Source: CAZKCK01 sp964552325 (lineage in GTDB: Bacteria; Bacteroidota; Bacteroidia; Bacteroidales; TTA-H9). From it: a DNA stretch of 7,962 nucleotides. Shown in pieces: positions 1-6,428 of the stretch. The notes below the pieces were generated by a model. The model had not been told where the DNA came from. It searched no databases and saw nothing but the letters and a program-made list of their open reading frames with translations. The translations under genes were made by a program, and so were the position numbers. The stretch lies in the NCBI GenBank assembly GCA_964552325.1, contig CAZKHA010000159.1, positions 1 to 7,962 on the forward strand. The letters are read 5' to 3'. Within the stretch, counting starts at the first letter, position 1; each line of letters opens with the position of its first letter.

Positions 1-231
1 GCCGAAAAGGTTATTGACCTCGACTTACGCATGACAGCCGAAGACTTTGCATATTATTCCCAAGAAATTCCAGGCTGTTTTTATCGACTAGGAATTTCGG
101 GCAAAACGACGGAGCCAGTTGGCGGACTACATTCGGCCAACTTTGATGCCGACGAGGCAAGCCTTGAAACTGGAATGGGATTAATGGCCTGGTTGGGGGT
201 TAAAACACTCGCTAATCAGAGCTCTATTTGA
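1..231 (+). CDS. M20-family amidohydrolase/peptidase, C-terminal fragment
   Basis: This is the 3' end of a gene that begins outside the window; the frame is open from base 1 to a TGA at 229-231 and gives 76 residues. The block reading M-T-A-E-D-F-A-Y-Y followed by P-G-C-F-Y-R-L-G, then L-H-S-A-N-F-D-A-D-E, matches the end of the catalytic domain in M20D amidohydrolases (hippurate hydrolase, N-acyl-amino-acid amidohydrolase and IAA-amino-acid hydrolase relatives). In that family the Glu of A-E-D-F and the His of L-H-S are near or part of the di-metal centre. The family hydrolyses N-acyl or peptide bonds of small substrates, usually in the cytoplasm. The ATG at base 31 is internal, not the start. 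The substrate cannot be told from this fragment. The gene converges on the receiver gene, with 83 nt between them, and has no evident link to the surface-protein operon. Confidence 0.88.
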   Translation, partial: AEKVIDLDLRMTAEDFAYYSQEIPGCFYRLGISGKTTEPVGGLHSANFDADEASLETGMGLMAWLGVKTLANQSSI

Positions 232-314
232 TTGCTTAAAACCTGTTAGAACATAAAATCTTCGGAAAACGTTAGAATGAACCAAAAAGGAAATAGACTA
301 TTAAGAAAGCTACG

Positions 315-704
315 TCAATCGAATTGAACCTGACGGAATTGCAGTGTGTTAATAAAGTTTTCAAGTATAGTTTTAGTGATAGGTTTAACAAGCATGTTGT
401 CCATACCAGCATTTTGGCAGACCGACTGAAAGCCAGGCATTGTATTGGTAGTAAAGGCAATAATCTGAACTTTATTCTTCGTGTTTAAGGCGGTTTCGTA
501 TTTTCTTATTTCGCGCGTGGCATCCAATCCGCACATAATTGGCATGTTAATATCCATAAACACCAAATCATACGAATTTTTTTTAAATTTTTCAACGGCT
601 ACCAAACCATTCTCTGCAATATCAATCTGGTGCCCAAGGCGTGTGATCATTGCTTCAAAAAGCTTTTGATTTACTGCATCATCTTCAGCTAATAAAATAA
701 ACAT
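315..704 (-). CDS. Stand-alone response-regulator receiver (CheY-like) protein
   Basis: A 129-residue protein made of a single receiver domain with no output domain. The acidic pocket is E7-D8-D9, the predicted phospho-acceptor is D51 (in F-M-D-I-N-M-P), the switch Thr is T85 (in I-A-F-T-T-N) and the conserved Lys is K107 (in L-V-K-P). All canonical phosphorylation residues are therefore present. The A-E-D-D-A-V-N-Q-K start and the M-P-I-M-x-G-L-D-A-T-R-E-I-R stretch resemble receivers at the end of hybrid histidine kinases rather than DNA-binding regulators. C58 replaces the Asp usual in M-P-x-M-D-G. It starts at ATG 702-704 and ends with TGA. No kinase or phosphotransfer gene is visible. 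It lies 107 nt downstream of the surface-protein operon with a hairpin between, so it is probably transcribed separately. It is not PorX, the T9SS regulator, which carries a large extra C-terminal domain. It may be a phosphorelay shuttle, or the relic of a hybrid kinase. Confidence 0.9.
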   Translation of the reverse strand: MFILLAEDDAVNQKLFEAMITRLGHQIDIAENGLVAVEKFKKNSYDLVFMDINMPIMCGLDATREIRKYETALNTKNKVQIIAFTTNTMPGFQSVCQNAGMDNMLVKPITKTILENFINTLQFRQVQFD

Positions 705-740
705 TGTTTCGGATTTAATAAATTTCTAATAAGCAAAGTG

Positions 741-784
741 AAGGCTGAAGGGAGCGGTGGTTTTCCATCCAACTCCCCAGCCTT
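741..784 (-). terminator. Strong hairpin, probable operon terminator
   Basis: Bases 741-747 (aaggctg) pair with 778-784 (cagcctt), 750-754 (gggag) with 773-777 (ctccc), and 756-760 (ggtgg) with 765-770 (one bulged t), closing on a tttt loop. The stem has about 17 pairs. It begins 27 nt after the stop codon of the 79-residue gene, so it fits the end of the minus-strand operon. The T-rich tail is poor on the minus side and better on the plus side (785-795), so it may act in both directions or as a processing or attenuation hairpin ahead of the receiver gene. Confidence 0.6.
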
Positions 785-811
785 TCTTATTTTTGGTTAA
801 AATAAGCCTCT

Positions 812-1051
812 TTAAAGCGCTTTTGTATTGGCTTCATATACCTTATAGCCACCATATAGGGCAGCCATTACGAGCATAATACCCAGGCCACTACCTATGG
901 GGGCAGAACCGCCCGCACTGTTTGAGCCACTCCCATGTCCGCCTCCGGGTGGCGGTGGTGGCGGTGGATCTTGCGCGATTGCTACATTTATGAATGTGCA
1001 TGAAATTAAAATCAGGAGCATCCGAGTTGCTGCATTAATCATTTTTTTCAT
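812..1051 (-). CDS. Small exported Pro/Gly-rich protein with PID-CTERM-like C-terminus
   Basis: A 79-residue protein. Residues 1-26 form a signal peptide with probable cleavage between A26 and Q27. Next come D28 and a run of seven prolines (29-35), a Gly/Ser/Asn-rich linker with a His (36-49), the motif A-P-I-G-S-G-L-G (50-57), a hydrophobic segment (about 55-68) and a short tail with K70 and K77. This layout matches small Bacteroidota proteins annotated with the PID-CTERM protein-sorting domain, named from memory, whose core usually reads P-I-D followed by Gly-rich and hydrophobic residues. Here the Asp is replaced by Gly (G53). C-terminal signals of this tripartite type are thought to be substrates of membrane proteases or transpeptidases, but the function of these proteins is unknown. 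The ATG at 1049-1051 lies 12 nt after the stop of the T9SS adhesin gene, which implies co-transcription. No known enzyme motif is seen. Confidence 0.82.
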   Translation of the reverse strand: MKKMINAATRMLLILISCTFINVAIAQDPPPPPPPGGGHGSGSNSAGGSAPIGSGLGIMLVMAALYGGYKVYEANTKAL

Positions 1052-1063
1052 TGCTAACTATAA

Positions 1064-3307
1064 TTATTTTAATATTTGTATTTTTAAACTTTGTACTTGG
1101 TTGGAATTGAAAATTTTAACAATATAAAACCCAGCTGATAAATTGACAGGGATTTGTTGCTTGCTAACCAACCCATTATATACCTTTTGGCCGTTCATTG
1201 AAAAGACCTCAAACGAGAATCCGTCACAGTTTTGAAAGCACAGATTCCCATTCGAATAAAATGCAGACAGAACTGATGCTTGGGGTTCATCGCCTATTCC
1301 GACCGTTTTAAAATGCAGCGAGAACCTTTCCAATACATCATCTTGCTCCGAAGTAAATGTAAAGGAGGGCTTGCTTTTTAAGTTATAATCGATATTCGTT
1401 TTTTTATCAAGCAAATAAGCCGCTAAAGGAAACTCATCTACACCCGTGCATTCGAAGGAATAAGAATTCCCAACTTTCTTTTGAAACACCAAGGGGATCT
1501 CGATGCCCTCATTGAATTCGGGCAAGGCATTTACCGAAAGCTTTTCATTTGCATAGAATGCGTAAAATTTAGGGCCAAAACCCTGCAGATAATGCCCATC
1601 ATATTCCAAATCAAAATTGGAAGTTGATCGCTCATCCTGAACAACATAACACTCTTTGGCACTATTATCTTGCAAATCGCGAACCACCATCTTCAAGCGC
1701 GATTGATTTGATTTTTTAAAGCAGCCCATCGTATTGCCCGTGCGTGCCGACAATGGCATTATCACCGATCCTTCCGTTCCCTCCACTTCAACCATAAATC
1801 CATTTGTTGAGGGGATTACGTCGCCATCTAAAACCATGCAATAGTCCATATCAGCTTCTTTCCATATTTGCGATACGCCAGATACAGAAACCTTAAGCCA
1901 ACCCTGATTCCATATCAATCCACAAGGGAAGGGGTTTCCTAATAAATGCCAGCCACGGTTAGTGCCGGCTGCGGAATGTGTAAGACCTGAAACAACAATG
2001 CCTTCGGTGTTCAATTCCCCCGCGAATTCACGGATAGATTCGTCTTTATACGCAGTCATATAGCCTTTCCCCATCAAAAACTGACCTGAATTGCTATTAC
2101 ATGAATTCCATGTGGGCTCTACGGCATTGTTTTTATAATTCACCCAAGTATTAGATGATTCATGCCATGTATAAAAATCATATTCATTGGCATTACCTGC
2201 CACAAATGCAGGGCTAACAGCTTGGCCAATAACTGGCGAGCCCAAAAAATGCCAACCATCCTGTGCATTTAACCAGTTAGACCCTGGTATGTGACGCTGT
2301 ACAACTGCCGTAACACCAGGCGTATTATGAATAAGCGAAGCATTCACCGAATTGTTAGCAGATTGCAAAAGCAAGGCCGAAGCCTCAGGATTCTCTTTGT
2401 AAAAGACTCCATTGACTGTTAGCACACTTCCAACAGCCATTGTAACACTTGAAGTGGTTCGGATTGTAAAATCATTGAGGGTACGTGTGTCAGAAAGTGT
2501 CATTACACCTGGCACTGGAATAGCTGCACCCGTAGCAGAAACCGCTCCAACAGAAACATTTGCGTTTGACAGTGCAGGAATCACATGATAACTAGCATCG
2601 CTTGAATGTACCGCATTGTTCCATAAAAGAGGATTGGTATAATTTCCGGTTCCGGTAAAACAATGGCTAAACAATTTTTTATTGGCTACCGAATTGGTTA
2701 CTGTTTTATTGCTGATTAAATAATAATTTGGATCAGCACGGGTATATTCGCCAGGGTTAAACAAACCTTCGTTAACATTGCACCAATTGCATAAAACTTG
2801 ATTTGTAACTAGGTAAAAATCTGGTGTTACGGAAGCATAGTTATGCGAATTTGCACTGCTTGACGTTTTCTTGAGAATAGCTTTAAATGTCCCAATCCTT
2901 ACCCAATTATTATGGTTGATATAAGTGGTTACGCCATCTAAGGGCAAAGCCTGGGTTCCCCATTGAATAACAACTTGATTCGTTGTAACATTTGTGCTAA
3001 CTGGCACAATAGATTGTCCAACAAGGTCGGTAGTACCATTTACATATTGCAAATACGTATTGTTAAAGGCCCCACCATTTAATAACTGTGGGTTAAAGCC
3101 AACTTGAAATTGCATCATTTCTACTGCAATAAAATTGGTTATGGGATCGGCTGCGGTATTTTTGAACCGAACGTCAAACCTTAATTCAGCTTCATTAAAC
3201 TGTACAAGGTTGTAAAGTTCCATTTCATAAGATCGCTGAGCCATGGCAGAATAACCACAAACCAAAAAGGCTAAAAATGCCATTAGATTAAAAAACAACT
3301 TTTTCAT
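1064..3307 (-). CDS. Large secreted adhesin-like protein with T9SS type A sorting domain
   Basis: A 747-residue protein. Residues 1-23 form a signal peptide (M-K-K-L-F-F start, cleavage A23/Q24). Residues 25-200 look like a divergent cohesin/BACON-type beta-sandwich, with an E-L-R-F-D-V-R-F strand, then F-Q-V-G-F-N-P-Q-L-L and a V-V-I-Q-W strand. Residues 205-335 are repetitive and rich in Val, Thr, Ser and Asn, as in beta-helix or head-stalk regions. Residues 350-525 hold the G-W-H-F-L-G-S-P and G-W-H-L-L-G-N-P-F repeats and a T-N-G-F-M-V-E-V block seen in many Bacteroidota T9SS cargo proteins. Residues about 675-747 are the T9SS type A sorting domain, ending F-Y-I-V-K-I and L-K-I-Q-I-L-K, which directs passage through the outer membrane and attachment to the surface via PorU-type processing. 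There is no catalytic motif. The ATG is 21 nt after the stop of the dockerin gene. The precise role is unknown; an adhesive or structural one is inferred. Confidence 0.87.
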   Translation of the reverse strand: MKKLFFNLMAFLAFLVCGYSAMAQRSYEMELYNLVQFNEAELRFDVRFKNTAADPITNFIAVEMMQFQVGFNPQLLNGGAFNNTYLQYVNGTTDLVGQSIVPVSTNVTTNQVVIQWGTQALPLDGVTTYINHNNWVRIGTFKAILKKTSSSANSHNYASVTPDFYLVTNQVLCNWCNVNEGLFNPGEYTRADPNYYLISNKTVTNSVANKKLFSHCFTGTGNYTNPLLWNNAVHSSDASYHVIPALSNANVSVGAVSATGAAIPVPGVMTLSDTRTLNDFTIRTTSSVTMAVGSVLTVNGVFYKENPEASALLLQSANNSVNASLIHNTPGVTAVVQRHIPGSNWLNAQDGWHFLGSPVIGQAVSPAFVAGNANEYDFYTWHESSNTWVNYKNNAVEPTWNSCNSNSGQFLMGKGYMTAYKDESIREFAGELNTEGIVVSGLTHSAAGTNRGWHLLGNPFPCGLIWNQGWLKVSVSGVSQIWKEADMDYCMVLDGDVIPSTNGFMVEVEGTEGSVIMPLSARTGNTMGCFKKSNQSRLKMVVRDLQDNSAKECYVVQDERSTSNFDLEYDGHYLQGFGPKFYAFYANEKLSVNALPEFNEGIEIPLVFQKKVGNSYSFECTGVDEFPLAAYLLDKKTNIDYNLKSKPSFTFTSEQDDVLERFSLHFKTVGIGDEPQASVLSAFYSNGNLCFQNCDGFSFEVFSMNGQKVYNGLVSKQQIPVNLSAGFYIVKIFNSNQVQSLKIQILK

Positions 3308-3328
3308 ATAGTTAAAACAGTTTTAGAT

Positions 3329-4810
3329 TTACGGAAAAATACTTTGAACAATTGACAGAAAGGCTGAATTAACAGCTGATAAATCAGATCCATTAACACT
3401 TCCATCTCCATTTAAGTCGGCAGGCAAATACCCGAGTGAGAGGCTTAAAAATGAAGAATTCACTATGGAAAGATCGGTGCCATTCACAAAATCATCTTGA
3501 TTTACATCCCCCGTAAAGAGCACACAGTCGCCTGTGGATAGCAGTTTCATATTGCTGCCATATGCGCTTACGAGGGACTCAGAAAAAGACCATGATTGCT
3601 GCAATAAATTGAAGTTGACCGGGTTGGCGCTAACAGTGGCTATGTGGTTGCGGTGCTTAACAACAATGTAATAACTTCCATTGTATTGTCCTGGGATATT
3701 CAGTATGGCAATTCCATCCTGATTTAGGCTTACATCTGGAACTACATAAACAATAGATTGATAATTAGCCCCATCGTGCAATTCCACCGAAATTTTATCA
3801 GCAACAGTACCTGGATATTTGTCAACAAGCACGCCTCCAACATAATCTTGTGCTTTGTTCATTTGGCGGCTGGTTGCATTGTACAAGCCCTCAAGAAAAA
3901 GCTTTAATTGAAGCTGCATTGTGCCTTGTACCGAACCGTTCAGGTAAAAACTGCCTGTAGGATTATCATTTAAGGGTTCAAAAAAAGCATCTGTATATTC
4001 GCACGACTCTCCATTATCGCTCCAAGTCAAGGCAGTTGATCCGCCATTGTACAAGAAATTAAGCGAAAACAAAACAGCATCCTCAGGCAGGCTTTGCCCG
4101 CCACTCATTGAGGTCCCTAAAACTTGAAGATAGCCTGGAGTGGCGACATTTGCCGTCAATCCCGGGAATCCCGAATTGTTTACGAAGCTTTGGTAGCTCA
4201 GCACAGCGGGGTCGTAAATAGCTGACAACGAAAATGCTCCAATATTTTTAAAATCACGTACCGTTACAGGCACACTCAAAATTGATCCAACACTTCCAAC
4301 CAGGTTAGGAAATATTGTTACCGGCGCATTCGGAATTGTTAGCAATCCATTGATATAATAAGTAGAGGTAGGCACATCGGTTAAGGTAGTATTGGAGCTA
4401 TTGGTCCATTTACACGACGAACCATTATCAACCCACACTAAATCAGAAGTTCCTGTGGCAACTTTAGCAAACTTAACTGTAAACATTACCGCATTTTCTG
4501 GCAAGGTTGTACCAAGCGTTTGTGAGTACCATTGCACGAGTATAACTCCGGGCGTAAGTGTATTCGATAGAAAACTGCCACTAAGCGAAGCATGCGGAAC
4601 CACTGCATTAACACCAACAATAGCAGAATTATAGGTAAGCCTTAACTTAAAAGTACCCATACTCGTAAAGTTTTTAACTGTAATGGGGACACTAATCTCT
4701 GGGCTATTGCTCGTAACTGTTCCGGCAGTTGTGATAGGTGCATTTTGAGCCACTCCAAGGCTTGTAATCATTAACAAAAGCACCCAAATAATTAAAATTT
4801 CTTTTCTCAC
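3329..4810 (-). CDS. Two cohesin-like modules plus type I dockerin, secreted
   Basis: A 493-residue protein starting at a GTG (4808-4810). That start keeps the basic M-R-K n-region; the next ATG (residue 14) would cut into the signal peptide, which is cleaved at A21/Q22. Two homologous cohesin-like modules follow (about 23-158 and 161-296), each with a V-P-I/V-T-V strand and a W-x-D-N-G-x-S-C motif (126-133 and 263-270). Residues 299-398 form a Bacteroidota-type beta-domain with D-K-I-S-V-E-L-H-D and Y-I-V-V-K-H-R-N-H. Residues 433-491 are a type I dockerin with two 12-residue calcium loops, D435-D446 and D465-D476, each D-x-N-x-D-x-x-x-N-x-x-D. The protein ends in the dockerin, with no T9SS sorting domain or other anchor, unlike both large operon neighbours. 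Cohesin and dockerin on one chain suggest self-association or docking onto neighbours; partners are inferred. Confidence 0.9.
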   Translation of the reverse strand: MRKEILIIWVLLLMITSLGVAQNAPITTAGTVTSNSPEISVPITVKNFTSMGTFKLRLTYNSAIVGVNAVVPHASLSGSFLSNTLTPGVILVQWYSQTLGTTLPENAVMFTVKFAKVATGTSDLVWVDNGSSCKWTNSSNTTLTDVPTSTYYINGLLTIPNAPVTIFPNLVGSVGSILSVPVTVRDFKNIGAFSLSAIYDPAVLSYQSFVNNSGFPGLTANVATPGYLQVLGTSMSGGQSLPEDAVLFSLNFLYNGGSTALTWSDNGESCEYTDAFFEPLNDNPTGSFYLNGSVQGTMQLQLKLFLEGLYNATSRQMNKAQDYVGGVLVDKYPGTVADKISVELHDGANYQSIVYVVPDVSLNQDGIAILNIPGQYNGSYYIVVKHRNHIATVSANPVNFNLLQQSWSFSESLVSAYGSNMKLLSTGDCVLFTGDVNQDDFVNGTDLSIVNSSFLSLSLGYLPADLNGDGSVNGSDLSAVNSAFLSIVQSIFP

Positions 4811-4832
4811 GGCTAATTTATTTTTAATTAAC

Positions 4833-4853
4833 TATTGCAAAACTTTTGCAATA
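4833..4853. repeat. 21-bp perfect palindrome between operon genes
   Basis: The arms tattgcaaaa and ttttgcaata (10 nt each) flank a single central c, within the 47-nt gap between the cohesin/PKD/Ig gene and the dockerin gene. It begins four nucleotides past the upstream stop codon. It has no T-tract on the minus strand, so it is a poor intrinsic terminator. It may be an mRNA hairpin that sets stability or relative expression within the operon, or a protein-binding site. Confidence 0.6.
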
Positions 4854-4857
4854 AAAT

Positions 4858-6291
4858 TTATTTATATTTGTTTAAAAGCATTTTTGAGTTTGCACAAAAC
4901 AGCGTGCCCTGGGCGTTCAAAAGCACCTGAATGCAATACACGCCATCTGCCCAATTTTGGCATCGGACGGGTATCTTGTAATCAGCAAATCCCGTATCGG
5001 TAATTTCATAGCTTTCCATGGTTATCCCACTAGCTGAAATGATGTTAACCAAGAGATTTCCTGAAAACCTAGAATCGACATAAATGGCTGTTTCACTGGA
5101 GGCCGGGCATGGAAAAACACGCACATGCAAATCTTTTGCAGGGCTTTGTTGGCCATCAACCCGCATTAATTCAAAAACAGTAAGGCTTGCCTCACCATTG
5201 CTTAAGGCTGCAGGCGGACAAAACCCAGAAACCAGGCAACGGTATTTATAGCCATCCATCGAAATAGAAGGATTGGTAATCAGCAAATTTTCGGTTGTTA
5301 CACCTGTATAATAACCTTGTTCTTCGAGGTCATTCCAACTTTCAACATATTCTTGCCATTGGTAAGTGCGTTGATCGCCAGAGGCCTCAACTGAAAACAA
5401 GGCCGTCCCTTGGCCAGCCATTACGGGTGCTGGTGATTCGGGTTGCACAAGTATAAGCGGAGAACTATTGACAACGAGCTCAAAAACAGGTGAAGACCCT
5501 CCAACACCACATTCATTTCCGGGGCTAACGCTTACCATTCCCGAAACAGCATCTGGCTCAATGTTTACGAGTATTGAACTCGTGCCATATCCTGCCACTA
5601 CAGTTGCACCCATTGGCAACGTCCAAAAATATTGCGTAGCATAGGCTACGGGAGCTACTGAAAAAGCCACATTCGTTTGACCCTTGCAAACCATTCCATC
5701 AACAGGACCTGTTATAGAACCTGCCGAACCTGGCACCAACATTTGCTGTAGTGTGCCGTTGGCATAAAACACATTTGTTGGCTGATCTTCAAGGGTGGCA
5801 TACAAAGGCGCCGGGCCCGAATACTCACACGAGGCTCCATCATCATACCAACTCAGTACAGACGACCCTCCAGCATATAAAAACTGAAGCGTGTAGAGTA
5901 TGGTTGAGTCAGTGTACGAAACACCGTTGGCAAGGGTTGTAAAAGCAGCCGTGGTTAAAGTTCCAGGCATACCTTCAACAACCGACAAACCAGGAAAACC
6001 TGAATTGTTTACAAACGACTGAAACGTTAAAACGCTTGGGTCATATGACATTGTTAGCGAAACAGATCCAATATTGGCAAACTCGTTAACATAAACTGGG
6101 ACTTCGATAAAATTTGTGCCCTGACAGGGCGAAAGATCTTTAATAAAAGTTATTGGGGCAGCACTCTTAACTTTAAAGTCATGCTCAATATCAACCTGAT
6201 ATTGACCTGGTTTAAAGCAGAGCGATTGTGCATGAATTGTGTTAAAAACAACAAAAACAAGACCCAATAATACACGGACTTTATTATTCAT
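4858..6291 (-). CDS. Cohesin-like/PKD-like/Ig-like surface protein with T9SS sorting domain
   Basis: A 477-residue protein starting at ATG 6289-6291, with a signal peptide (residues 1-21, A21/Q22). Residues about 45-182 are a cohesin-like module with the strand S-L-T-M-S-Y-D-P-S-V-L, the block S-F-V-N-N-S-G-F-P-G-L (92-102) and W-Y-D-D-G-A-S-C (148-155). It is closely related to the second cohesin-like module of the next gene. Residues about 186-275 are PKD-like (F-W-T-L-P-M-G-A-T and V-S-P-G-N-E-C-G). Residues 278-373 are Ig-like, with Y-Q-W-Q-E near 310 and Y-K-Y-R-C at 348-352. Residues about 388-477 are a T9SS type A sorting domain, where the usual P-N-P is P-C-P (394-396) and four cysteines occur (395, 444, 453, 466). 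It is the first gene of the probable operon, behind a terminator and an AT-rich leader. A structural or binding role on the cell surface is inferred; no catalytic motif is seen. Confidence 0.88.
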   Translation of the reverse strand: MNNKVRVLLGLVFVVFNTIHAQSLCFKPGQYQVDIEHDFKVKSAAPITFIKDLSPCQGTNFIEVPVYVNEFANIGSVSLTMSYDPSVLTFQSFVNNSGFPGLSVVEGMPGTLTTAAFTTLANGVSYTDSTILYTLQFLYAGGSSVLSWYDDGASCEYSGPAPLYATLEDQPTNVFYANGTLQQMLVPGSAGSITGPVDGMVCKGQTNVAFSVAPVAYATQYFWTLPMGATVVAGYGTSSILVNIEPDAVSGMVSVSPGNECGVGGSSPVFELVVNSSPLILVQPESPAPVMAGQGTALFSVEASGDQRTYQWQEYVESWNDLEEQGYYTGVTTENLLITNPSISMDGYKYRCLVSGFCPPAALSNGEASLTVFELMRVDGQQSPAKDLHVRVFPCPASSETAIYVDSRFSGNLLVNIISASGITMESYEITDTGFADYKIPVRCQNWADGVYCIQVLLNAQGTLFCANSKMLLNKYK

Positions 6292-6382
6292 GGGTTTAGG
6301 TTTTTATCAATATTTTATTTACCTTAATTTTTTATAGACTAAGCTTATCTTAAGTTAAGCTTATGACTTTTTTTAAAAATTT
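6292..6382 (-). promoter_or_regulatory. AT-rich leader, likely operon promoter region
   Basis: This interval lies between the terminator of the upstream gene and the ATG at 6291, so the operon promoter should be here. It is very AT-rich. I could not find a clear Bacteroidota -33/-7 pair (TTTG and TAnnTTTG), so the placement rests on position only. It contains the palindrome at 6340-6363. Confidence 0.4.
6340..6363. repeat. 24-bp near-perfect palindrome upstream of the operon
   Basis: The sequence is taagctta, t, cttaag, t, taagctta. Each 8-mer and the central 6-mer is itself palindromic, and the whole is symmetric apart from two t-t mismatches. It lies 48-71 nt upstream of the first operon start codon, in the probable promoter region, which fits a dimeric regulator site or a leader hairpin. 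No known regulator is assigned. Confidence 0.5.
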
Positions 6383-6417
6383 AAAAAAGAGAACGGGGGG
6401 TTGCCCGCCCCGTTCTC
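6383..6417 (-). terminator. Intrinsic terminator of the upstream surface-protein gene
   Basis: On the minus strand a perfect 10-bp GC-rich stem (gagaacgggg, 6408-6417, with its complement 6389-6398) encloses a 9-nt loop and is followed at once by six T (6383-6388) and further T-rich sequence. It starts 12 nt past the TAA of the large partial gene and marks the boundary with the operon beginning at 6291. Confidence 0.93.
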
Positions 6418-6428
6418 GTAGTGGTGGA

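Noticed and set aside
232..314. Possible small gene or terminator between the converging genes
   Set aside because: No open frame of note and no stable hairpin was found; there is only a short direct repeat of gttagaa.
272..460. Minus-strand 62-residue open frame overlapping the receiver gene
   Set aside because: It overlaps the end of a well-supported receiver domain in another frame and has no recognisable features.
897..1127. Plus-strand open frame with a Gly-rich stretch opposite the 79-residue gene
   Set aside because: The Gly run is the reverse complement of the proline codons of the minus-strand gene, which has a clear signal peptide and C-terminal motif.
4392..4634. Plus-strand 80-residue open frame inside the dockerin gene
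   Set aside because: It lies antisense within a cohesin-like module and shows no domain, signal peptide or separate promoter.
3329..6291. A cellulosome gene cluster
   Set aside because: Cohesin and dockerin modules are present, but no glycoside hydrolase, carbohydrate-binding module or scaffoldin-like repeat array is visible in the window.
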